NCBI GenBank assembly: GCA_903904685.1
Contig: CAIVDS010000094.1
Location: 1-38,550, forward strand
DNA from: an uncultured Verrucomicrobiota bacterium
GTDB taxonomy: Bacteria > Verrucomicrobiota > Verrucomicrobiia > Opitutales > Opitutaceae
Direction of reading: 5' to 3'
DNA length: 38,550 bases
A program made the position numbers and the translations under genes. Shown here one piece after another: positions 31,454 through 38,550 of this stretch; position 1 is the first letter of the stretch; the number at the start of each line of letters is the position of its first letter. Below the pieces are notes generated by a model. That model worked only from the letters and a program-made list of their open reading frames with translations, was not told where the DNA came from and searched no databases.

Positions 31454-34400
31454 ACATCCAGTTGCCCCAGAGATTCGGGGTGAGCATGGCCTCGGACGGC
31501 ACGTCGGCGGTGATGCCCGTGGCCTTGTTGGCCCAGTAGATGCGCGAGGTCGTCTGACCGCCCTCGCCGCGCAGGATGCCAATGTCGCCCTTGATGATCA
31601 TGCCGTCGGCGGGATGCAGCTGCAGGACATCCAACGGCACGGAAATCTCATAGTTTCCGGCGGCGGCGGCGAATTGAATCTGGTCGGTAACGTCATCCAC
31701 CTTGTCAAAGTTGATCGTGCGCCAAGGCGAGGAGAACGGAATCTTGGGCGCATTCCCCGCGTTGGGCACAACCGGACGGTAAATGAGCGCGCGCGGCTTG
31801 CCGCCGATCACGGTGACGAGCAGGCGCACATCTCCATACACGGGAGCAATGCGATTGGGGTCGGCCTTGGGATTGGCGCCGATCATCAGGTCGAGCGCAC
31901 CGCCGGTCTTGAACGGGGCGATGGGCATCTCGCCGGAATTATCGAGCAGCTTCGGGTCGCCCGTGCGCCAGGCGGCATAGAGCCGCCCGCCCGACACCGC
32001 AACGGCACCCGACACTTCATAGGGCTTGGTGCTGGAGTTGAAATAGGCACGGACGCCGCGCCGGTCGATGTCGACCCAGCCGGTCGAAGGCCAGTCGTCG
32101 AGCTTGCCGTCCATGGCCGGCGCGGTGACGCGACCGACGACGGCGAGCACCCCGCTGCCCTGCGTCTGCTGGCGGGCGGCCTCGATCCCGACGAGATAGG
32201 CGCGGCTCCGATCAAGATCCTCGCGAGTGAGGCTGAGCGACGCATCGGGGAGCCTCGCGAGGTTGTTGAGCCCGTCGATGCGCACCAGACTGCTGCGGCC
32301 TCCATCGACGATGTAGACGGCGCCATCGGACAATTGCGTGATGGTGGGCCAGAAGTTCTCGTCGCTCAGCGTGAAGCCTTCGAGGCACATGCCGCGCACG
32401 GCCTTGGGCATGTTCCAACGTTTGCCCTGCCGTATATCCTCAAACACGGTGGCAACAAACAGGCCGTCGGCGGTGAAGACATAGAAACAGCCCTGATTGC
32501 TGTTGACCGCCCAAAGCGGTCCGATGCGGGAATTCATGAACCCTCCGAGCAAACGGGTGGGCCCGACCAATTCGCCGGGATGCTCGGGCGGCGGCGATTC
32601 ATGGGAAGCGTGCAGACCGGGCCAGAGATTGGGGTAGCTCCACTTGACGACGCCGTCCTTGGCCCCGGTCACCGAGTATTTCGAGAAAGGCTCCATGCCG
32701 AGGGTAACGGCCGTCCATCCGTCGGCGGTGACCAGCGCCTGATTGCCGCCGGACGACGCCGGACCCTGCACGCCGGTCGCGAGCGTTTCAGCCTTTGCAA
32801 AATCATAACGCGGGTTCCCCTGGGCATCGATGGCGACAGGGGCGAACCGCATGGTCTTGCCATCCAGACGCGCAATGCAGAAGGAAAGATCGTCCATGAT
32901 GGTGACCCCGCTCCCATCGGCCTTGGTCAAAAAGACTTCGTTCGGCTGCATCCGCCCGTCACCGTTCAGATCGTTCCAAACGAAAAACGCCAGATTCTGA
33001 TACGGCTTGTCGGAGGCCAGGTCCACCCCCGCCGGCCAGAGCGGACGGAAGGCGTCTCCCTTGAGCACTTCCCAGTCATTGGCCCGACCCATCGCGGCCA
33101 CCGGCCGCACGACACCGGCTCGCTCGGCGAAAAGAAACGCCGTGTTGTGCCCGCTGACAGGGCTAGAGTTGTAGACGTTCGTGAAATAACGCCGCCCCTG
33201 ATGATAGATCGCCGATTCGGGTGCGGCGCTGCGGAAGGCGAGCTTCATGTCATCCGGGCCGGGGCGATAATAGACGTTGGTCAACTCGTAGGAGCCTTTT
33301 GTCCAGTCGAGCTTGAACTCCATCGCGCCGCGCCCCTCGTCTGCGTAATAGAACTTGGTCTTGTCCATCGAATCGAGTGCACCGCCACCGCCATATTTGC
33401 AGGGCCCGTAGAACGCGTTAACCAGCTTGCCGTCGAGTGTCCACACGCTCACGCGCTTCGGAAGGAAATCGTCCTCCGTCACCCAGAGCTGATTTTTTGA
33501 ATCGATGGCGATGCCGGCGGGATTCTGCATGCGCAGCGGATCGTAGGGACCGGCCTTGGGCACGCCGGGTTTCCCGATCGCGCCGACCGAACGACCGTCG
33601 GCGGAGAAGATTTTCACCTGATGCGCCTGACCGCGATCACTGACATAAATGCGACCGGAGTCGTCGAGCGTCAGCGCGATAGGTTCGTCAAGGCCCGTTG
33701 CCACGACCGGAGTGCCGGGCCCGATTTTCGACGGTTCCCTGACCGAGTCGAAGCGCAGCAAACGATTGCCGGACAGCGCAAGCAACCGGCCGTTGGCGTC
33801 AAAGGCGAGACCGCGCGGCGACGGCAACTCCACCTGTCCGAGGACCGCGCCGTCTCGCGCATTGATCAAGACGATCTGGTTGAGCGCGGTGAGGCTGATC
33901 GCGACGACTGCGTTGTACACGGCAAGGCCGCCGATATTTTCCCCGGCGGTCTGCCCCGCGCTCACGGCATCCATGCGCACGGCCAGTTCTCCGAGCTTTT
34001 TCACTAGAATCGCCCTGTCGGCACCGGCGGTGAGCGCGGTCACGCGCAGCTCGGATTCGCCGGAGCGTTTGCCTGTCTCCCACACGGAGGCGACATAGAC
34101 GTTCACACCGGACACGGCGGCGGGACCGGCATCGCGGGCAAGATAAGGGGCCGCGGTCCAGTTGCCGCCGATCCATTTTTTCCCGCCGCGTTTGCGACCG
34201 TCGAGATCGACCCAGGCCAAACCGTCGGGCCCCTCGGTCACATAGCAGCCGAGATAGACCACCGGTTCGCCAGTCGGAGACTGGGCGGCGGGAACAAACG
34301 CCGCCGCCATAGGCGCAGAATGATTCGCGAGCCAGGCACCGGTATGGTCGGCGGTATCCCACGGCGGATTGCCCGTGGTGTAGACCGAAAATTCGTAATA

Positions 34401-35834
34401 CGGCTTCACCTCGCCGCGCACAAGACCGCGCACGCGATACTCCCCGGGTTCGACAAAACGAGCAGGAATCCGGTAGATGCCATGCTTCGCCGCATCGATG
34501 TCTCGGCCAAGATCGTCAGTGCCATCCCACCAGGCGATGTTTTCACCCGCCGGGAAATAGGTTTCGGAAATGAGATTGCGCACGCGAACCCCATCCGTCC
34601 GTTCGACCACGAGGGTGACATAGCCCGGCTGTTTAAGTGTGAACTTCACCGGAATGGGCGGATGAAGGGTTGCCGACGGGGCGACTATCGGCGTTTTGAA
34701 CTCCTGAAGCTGAGCGCCCCCCATCGAATGCAGAGCCATGAGCTCGCCCAGCCAGATACGCCGGCCGTCCATCATCTTGCCCGCCAAGTGCCCTGATTTT
34801 TCGTCAGGGCTCGGGGCTATGACACGCAACCGCACTGCCCGCGTTTCAATCTCGCGACCAAAATCGAGGCGGTTGGGCCAAAGCTGCATGGGATAACCAT
34901 GCTGCAACTTCTCATAGGTGCCCACCGACTGCCAGTCGCGATCCAGGGCGTCGCGGGGGTGGCGGTTCGCCGGACCAATATAAATCTGCGCCTCCGCGGA
35001 CGAGAAGCCGGTCCAAAGAGCGACGAGACCCGTTAATTTGACCGGAGCAGGCCATGTCAGCAAGATCCACTCGGCGTTGTCGGCGGAGATAACGGGCTCG
35101 GTTGCGGGAGCCTTGCCGATCTCGCAATTTTCCCACGCGCCCCAGCCGTCGTGCAGGCTGTTGTTCAGCCTGCTGGCGTTTTGGGTGTTTGAGCGCGAGG
35201 CGACCGTGGCGAAAATACTTTCGTTGATCAAACGCTCGTCCGTGACAAGCACGGCGCCCAACGAGCCTTGGTATTTGCTGTCGGTCGCCTGGGAGGTGCT
35301 GGTAAAGCGGAGCGCGCGGGTGTTCGTGCCGGATGGCAGCAGCCAGCAGGCGTATTCACCGAGGGGCACCGGATCGGATGTCACCTGCCCATCGTGCGAC
35401 AACCGTTGGGCGACCTGCCAGTAAGCCTCGTTGCCCAGATCACCGGGATAGGGCGCATTCGGCTTGAGCACGCTGAGCACGCCGCCGCCGTTTACCATCA
35501 CCGTGCCGACTGCAACCGGATGCTTGAAACCAATCCGCAGATGGTGAGAGCCCGGATTGACGGAAAGTCCGAAATTAACACCGGAGTGCCCTGGAATGGT
35601 GCCGATGGTCCATAACACCCACTGGGGTGAATTGTCCCGATTACCGTCGGCGATGACAGTCTCTTTGCCATCCGCCCACCCGGCAAATGCCACTGCATCC
35701 AAATCGGACGCATTCACCATCCCGTGGAAGGCCGCCCCGGGCGTCGCCACTTGGATAGCTGTCGACGGAGCATCCTTGGCAAAACCAAGGACGGTGACAA
35801 ACACCACTGCGATGAAACCTGAAAGAATGCGCAT
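31440..35834 (-). CDS. Very large secreted propeller-like protein with FlgD-like and CBM9-like regions
   Basis: About 1,464 residues from the ATG at 35834, where a signal peptide begins (MRILSGFIAVVFVTVLGFAK); an ATG at 35873 is an alternative. The N-terminal 350 residues look like a discoidin-type beta region (AVRLRVIAPSPDEKSGHLAG). A FlgD-like immunoglobulin fold follows (VRVRNLISETYFPAGENIAW, then WDGTDDLGRDI). The centre carries NHL/SMP-30-like propeller repeats (GLAFDANGRLLALSGNRLLR, LTLDDSGRIYVSDRG, GIAIDSKNQLWVTED). The last 200 residues resemble CBM9-type sugar binding (MDGKLDDWPSTGWVDIDRRG). No catalytic motif is certain. Such proteins in polysaccharide-degrading bacteria may bind glycan at the cell surface or act as lyases or oxidoreductases. 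It stands alone: the gap to clpC is about 280 bp and the repeat array lies at its 3' end. Confidence 0.78.
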   Translation of the reverse strand: MRILSGFIAVVFVTVLGFAKDAPSTAIQVATPGAAFHGMVNASDLDAVAFAGWADGKETVIADGNRDNSPQWVLWTIGTIPGHSGVNFGLSVNPGSHHLRIGFKHPVAVGTVMVNGGGVLSVLKPNAPYPGDLGNEAYWQVAQRLSHDGQVTSDPVPLGEYACWLLPSGTNTRALRFTSTSQATDSKYQGSLGAVLVTDERLINESIFATVASRSNTQNASRLNNSLHDGWGAWENCEIGKAPATEPVISADNAEWILLTWPAPVKLTGLVALWTGFSSAEAQIYIGPANRHPRDALDRDWQSVGTYEKLQHGYPMQLWPNRLDFGREIETRAVRLRVIAPSPDEKSGHLAGKMMDGRRIWLGELMALHSMGGAQLQEFKTPIVAPSATLHPPIPVKFTLKQPGYVTLVVERTDGVRVRNLISETYFPAGENIAWWDGTDDLGRDIDAAKHGIYRIPARFVEPGEYRVRGLVRGEVKPYYEFSVYTTGNPPWDTADHTGAWLANHSAPMAAAFVPAAQSPTGEPVVYLGCYVTEGPDGLAWVDLDGRKRGGKKWIGGNWTAAPYLARDAGPAAVSGVNVYVASVWETGKRSGESELRVTALTAGADRAILVKKLGELAVRMDAVSAGQTAGENIGGLAVYNAVVAISLTALNQIVLINARDGAVLGQVELPSPRGLAFDANGRLLALSGNRLLRFDSVREPSKIGPGTPVVATGLDEPIALTLDDSGRIYVSDRGQAHQVKIFSADGRSVGAIGKPGVPKAGPYDPLRMQNPAGIAIDSKNQLWVTEDDFLPKRVSVWTLDGKLVNAFYGPCKYGGGGALDSMDKTKFYYADEGRGAMEFKLDWTKGSYELTNVYYRPGPDDMKLAFRSAAPESAIYHQGRRYFTNVYNSSPVSGHNTAFLFAERAGVVRPVAAMGRANDWEVLKGDAFRPLWPAGVDLASDKPYQNLAFFVWNDLNGDGRMQPNEVFLTKADGSGVTIMDDLSFCIARLDGKTMRFAPVAIDAQGNPRYDFAKAETLATGVQGPASSGGNQALVTADGWTAVTLGMEPFSKYSVTGAKDGVVKWSYPNLWPGLHASHESPPPEHPGELVGPTRLLGGFMNSRIGPLWAVNSNQGCFYVFTADGLFVATVFEDIRQGKRWNMPKAVRGMCLEGFTLSDENFWPTITQLSDGAVYIVDGGRSSLVRIDGLNNLARLPDASLSLTREDLDRSRAYLVGIEAARQQTQGSGVLAVVGRVTAPAMDGKLDDWPSTGWVDIDRRGVRAYFNSSTKPYEVSGAVAVSGGRLYAAWRTGDPKLLDNSGEMPIAPFKTGGALDLMIGANPKADPNRIAPVYGDVRLLVTVIGGKPRALIYRPVVPNAGNAPKIPFSSPWRTINFDKVDDVTDQIQFAAAAGNYEISVPLDVLQLHPADGMIIKGDIGILRGEGGQTTSRIYWANKATGITADVPSEAMLTPNLWGNWMFKLP

Positions 35835-36041
35835 GACGGACCGTAACGTTACCACGGGGTTGGAGATAAACATTCCCTCTTTCTACCGCCATGCTCGTCC
35901 GCGTCAATCGGCACATTCAGCATACGTTGTATCACCAGCCACAGAACGGACGCGCGCGCTCCGATCGGGCATCTTTGATTCACCAAAACTTGGATACGCT
36001 CGGAGCGGCATGCCAATCGTTGAGGCTTTTGTTAATGCCAA

Positions 36042-36087
36042 CCAGCAGCCGTCAATCCGAAGCATCCTCAAGCTTGCCGGCTGCTGG
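36042..36087. repeat. Inverted repeat with perfect 10-bp arms downstream of clpC
   Basis: CCAGCAGCCG (36042-36051) and CGGCTGCTGG (36078-36087) surround 26 bases. The structure begins about 27 bases after the clpC stop on the minus strand and could end or stabilise its transcript. There is no T tract, so it is not a standard intrinsic terminator. A weaker pair, GCTCCGA (35958-35964) and TCGGAGC (36000-36006), lies in the same 280-bp gap, where nothing else was recognised. Confidence 0.45.
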
Positions 36088-36113
36088 ACGTTTCAAATCA
36101 AATCTCTAAAAAG

Positions 36114-38550
36114 TCAGGAGGTTACGCCGGTATCGGCGGGTTTGCCGGGCGTCTGCTGCTTGAACTCCAGTTTTTCACCGTTGCGCACGACAAGCACGGA
36201 TTCGCCGTCCTTCACATCGCCACGCAAGATCGCCTCGGCGAGAGGATCCTCAAGGTAGTGCTCGACGGCACGGCGCAACGGGCGTGCGCCGTATTTCTCG
36301 TCGTAGCCTTTCTCCGTGAGCAAGGACTTGGACTCTTCGCTGAACTCCAAGGAAATCTTCCGCTCAACGAGTCGCTTGGCGAACTTCACCAGTTCGATCT
36401 CGATGATTTTGACGAGGTCGGCCTTGTCCAGCGAACGGAAGAAGACGATGTCTGAAATGCGATTAAGGAACTCGGGCTTGAAGATGCGCTTGGCCTCCTC
36501 AAGCACCTTCTCGCGCATTTTCTCGGTGTCGCCGAAGTTCGATGCGGCAGCGGCGAAGCCCATCGAAGTCTGGCGCTGCATAAGCGCCGCGCCGACGTTC
36601 GACGTCATGATGATGATGGTGTTTCTGAAATCCACCACGCGACCGAGCGAGTCGGTGAGGCGTCCGTCCTCCAGAATTTGGAGCAGAATCTGGAGCACGT
36701 CCGGATGCGCCTTTTCGATTTCGTCAAAAAGCACGACCGCGTAAGGTTTGCGGCGCACGGCCTCGGTAAGCTGGCCGCCTTCGTCGTAGCCCACGTAGCC
36801 GGGAGGCGACCCGACCATGCGCGAGACGGCGAATTTCTCCATGTATTCGCTCATGTCGATCTGGATGAGCGCGTCCTGGTTGCCGAACATCTGCGCGGCA
36901 AGCTGCTTGGCAGTCTCGGTCTTGCCGACACCCGTGGGACCGACGAACATGAACGAGCCGATCGGACGACGGGGATCCTTCAAGTCGGCGCGCGAACGGC
37001 GGAGCGCTCGGGCGATGGCGCTCGCGGCGAGTTCCTGGCCGACGACGGATTTGGTGATCTCGGCTTCGAGCCCCAGAAGTTTTTCGCTCTCTTTCTTTTC
37101 CATGCGGGAGAGCGGAATTCCGGTCCAGTCGGCGACGACCTGCAGGATGAGATCATCGTCGATGAGAATGCGCTTTTCCTCGCGTGTCTTTTTCCAGAGT
37201 TCAAGGACCTGCTCCTGCTTGGTGCGAAGCTGTTTTTCCTGATCACGGAATTTGGCGGCCTCCTCGAAGTGCTGCTTGGCGATGGCCTCCTCCTTTTGCG
37301 CGCAGACCTGCTCGATTTCCTTGGAAAGAGCCTCGATATCGGGCGGGCGGTTAAGCGAGGCGATGCGGGCGCGCGAACCGGCCTCGTCCATCACATCGAT
37401 GGCCTTGTCGGGCAAAAAACGTGCGGTGATGTAGCGGTCGGAAAGCTTGGCGGCCATCTCAAGGGCCTTGTCGGAAAAGAGCGCCTTGTGGTGGTCCTCA
37501 TATTTGCTGCGAATGCCCTTGAGGATGGTGATGGTGTCCTCGACGGACGGCGGTTCGACCTTCACGGACTGGACGCGCCGGTCGAGGGCGGAGTCCTTTT
37601 CGATATACTTGCGGTATTCGTTGAGGGTGGTTGCACCGATGCACTGGAGCTCGCCGCGTGAAAGAGCGGGCTTGAAGATGTTCGACGCGTCCATCGCGCC
37701 TTCGGCCGCGCCGGCGCCGACGATGGTGTGCATCTCGTCGATAAAGATAATGACGTTTTTGGCGCGCTTGATCTCGTCCATCACAGCCTTGATGCGTTCC
37801 TCGAACTGGCCGCGATACTTCGTACCCGCGACCATGAGGGCGAGGTCGAGGGTGATGACCTTCTTGTCGAGGAGAATTTCGGGGATGATGCCGTTGGCGA
37901 TTTCCTGCGCCAGACCCTCGACGATGGCGGTCTTGCCGACGCCGGCCTCGCCGATGAGGACAGGGTTGTTCTTGGTGCGGCGGCAGAGAATCTGGATGAC
38001 GCGGCGAATCTCGTTCTTGCGGCCCACCACAGGGTCGAGTTCGCCTTTGCGAGCGAGTTCAGTGAGGTCGCGGCCAAAGGCTTTGAGCGCGGGCGTCTTG
38101 ATCTCTTTTTTGCCGCTTTCCTCGGGAGCAGCGGCGGCACCTTCGCTGCGTTGGGGATTACCGGCGGCGGCTTCGTCACCCGCCCCGCCCTCGCCTCCGG
38201 AGAACTGCGGATCGAGTTCCCGGAGGATTTCATTGCGGGTGCGCTCGATGTCGATGTCGAGCGACTTGAGCACACGGGCGGCCACGCCCTCGCCTTCGCG
38301 GAGCAGACCGAGAAGGATGTGTTCGGTGCCGACGTAGGAGTGGTTGAGCGCCTTCGCCTCCTTGCCGGCGAGGGCGAGGACTTTTTTAACGCGCGGCGTG
38401 TAGGGGATGCTGCCCTGCGTCTTGGTTTCCTGGCCGGTACCGACTTGCTTCTCCACGGCATTGCGCACGGTCTCGAGGTCGAGGCCCATCTTCTGCAGCA
38501 CGCTCACGGCCACGCCCTGCCCGAGTTTGATCAATCCCAGAAGGATGTGC
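36114..38550 (-). CDS. clpC: ATP-dependent Clp protease ATPase subunit ClpC (5' end outside window)
   Basis: A ring-forming unfoldase that feeds proteins to ClpP and also acts as a chaperone. The frame is open to the window edge; the first visible residues [14 protein letters not shown] lie inside the first Clp N repeat, so roughly 40 residues are missing. A second N repeat ([20 protein letters not shown]) and an acidic/alanine-rich linker follow. The first AAA domain has [16 protein letters not shown]. The ClpC-specific UVR region reads [20 protein letters not shown]. The second AAA domain has [15 protein letters not shown] and [13 protein letters not shown]. The tail has [16 protein letters not shown]. 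The UVR motif distinguishes it from ClpB and ClpA. The internal TTG at 38534 is not the true start. Confidence 0.96.
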   Translation of the reverse strand, partial: HILLGLIKLGQGVAVSVLQKMGLDLETVRNAVEKQVGTGQETKTQGSIPYTPRVKKVLALAGKEAKALNHSYVGTEHILLGLLREGEGVAARVLKSLDIDIERTRNEILRELDPQFSGGEGGAGDEAAAGNPQRSEGAAAAPEESGKKEIKTPALKAFGRDLTELARKGELDPVVGRKNEIRRVIQILCRRTKNNPVLIGEAGVGKTAIVEGLAQEIANGIIPEILLDKKVITLDLALMVAGTKYRGQFEERIKAVMDEIKRAKNVIIFIDEMHTIVGAGAAEGAMDASNIFKPALSRGELQCIGATTLNEYRKYIEKDSALDRRVQSVKVEPPSVEDTITILKGIRSKYEDHHKALFSDKALEMAAKLSDRYITARFLPDKAIDVMDEAGSRARIASLNRPPDIEALSKEIEQVCAQKEEAIAKQHFEEAAKFRDQEKQLRTKQEQVLELWKKTREEKRILIDDDLILQVVADWTGIPLSRMEKKESEKLLGLEAEITKSVVGQELAASAIARALRRSRADLKDPRRPIGSFMFVGPTGVGKTETAKQLAAQMFGNQDALIQIDMSEYMEKFAVSRMVGSPPGYVGYDEGGQLTEAVRRKPYAVVLFDEIEKAHPDVLQILLQILEDGRLTDSLGRVVDFRNTIIIMTSNVGAALMQRQTSMGFAAAASNFGDTEKMREKVLEEAKRIFKPEFLNRISDIVFFRSLDKADLVKIIEIELVKFAKRLVERKISLEFSEESKSLLTEKGYDEKYGARPLRRAVEHYLEDPLAEAILRGDVKDGESVLVVRNGEKLEFKQQTPGKPADTGVTS

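Noticed and set aside
31356-33500. A 714-codon plus-strand frame opposite the large secreted protein
   Set aside because: Same shadow effect; the minus strand gives a signal peptide and recognisable modules.

Overview
The window is high-GC bacterial DNA with strong third-position G/C bias. Its genes point to a Gram-negative heterotroph that degrades plant or algal polysaccharides. Two sialate-O-acetylesterase-like proteins sit with a GH78-type enzyme and an SGNH hydrolase, most starts lack a Shine-Dalgarno sequence, and there is a very large secreted propeller-like protein. This fits Verrucomicrobiota, perhaps Opitutaceae, but that placement is inferred from gene content and not proved.

Bases 1-9841: the 3' part of glyA with a clear terminator, then three plus-strand genes (a CHASE/PAS hybrid histidine kinase, an MFS exporter, and an aspartyl-protease-like PDZ lipoprotein coupled to the exporter by an ATGA overlap). 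A minus-strand NtrC-type sigma-54 activator follows. Divergent from it is an unusual 523-residue protein built from two GTP cyclohydrolase II-like halves; the second half has lost the zinc cysteines.

Bases 9973-19091 (minus strand): a five-gene operon in the order MarR regulator, periplasmic adaptor, RND pump, TolC-like channel, AsmA-like protein. A GTTAG-N4-CTAAC inverted repeat upstream of marR is a likely autoregulatory operator.

Bases 19358-26094 (minus strand): a four-gene glycan operon (esterase, GH78 alpha-L-rhamnosidase-like enzyme, SGNH hydrolase, second esterase) with gaps of 20-36 bp. It probably deacetylates and cleaves rhamnose-containing polysaccharide.

Bases 26095-31440: an accessory island with AT-richer genes at its centre. 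It opens with an orphan C-terminal gene fragment. It then holds a co-directional minus-strand series: a WYL-domain regulator, a BCS1-like AAA+ ATPase, a RusA-like nuclease, an HNH nuclease and a 79-residue unknown. A 21-bp region with 7-bp perfect palindromic arms lies at the regulator/ATPase junction. Further upstream is an unrecognised 236-residue protein. Beyond it lies an array of about 23 degenerate 21-bp repeats. On the plus strand the array reads as leucine/glycine heptads, in frame with a very basic 37-codon ORF and interrupted by two stops. This island holds the best candidates for an undescribed system: a regulated ATPase-nuclease module (defence or mobile element) and a decayed heptad-repeat element.

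Bases 31440-38550 (minus strand): a secreted protein of about 1,464 residues with FlgD-like, NHL-propeller-like and CBM9-like regions, then clpC, whose 5' end lies beyond the window. No rRNA, tRNA, CRISPR array, integrase or transposase was seen.
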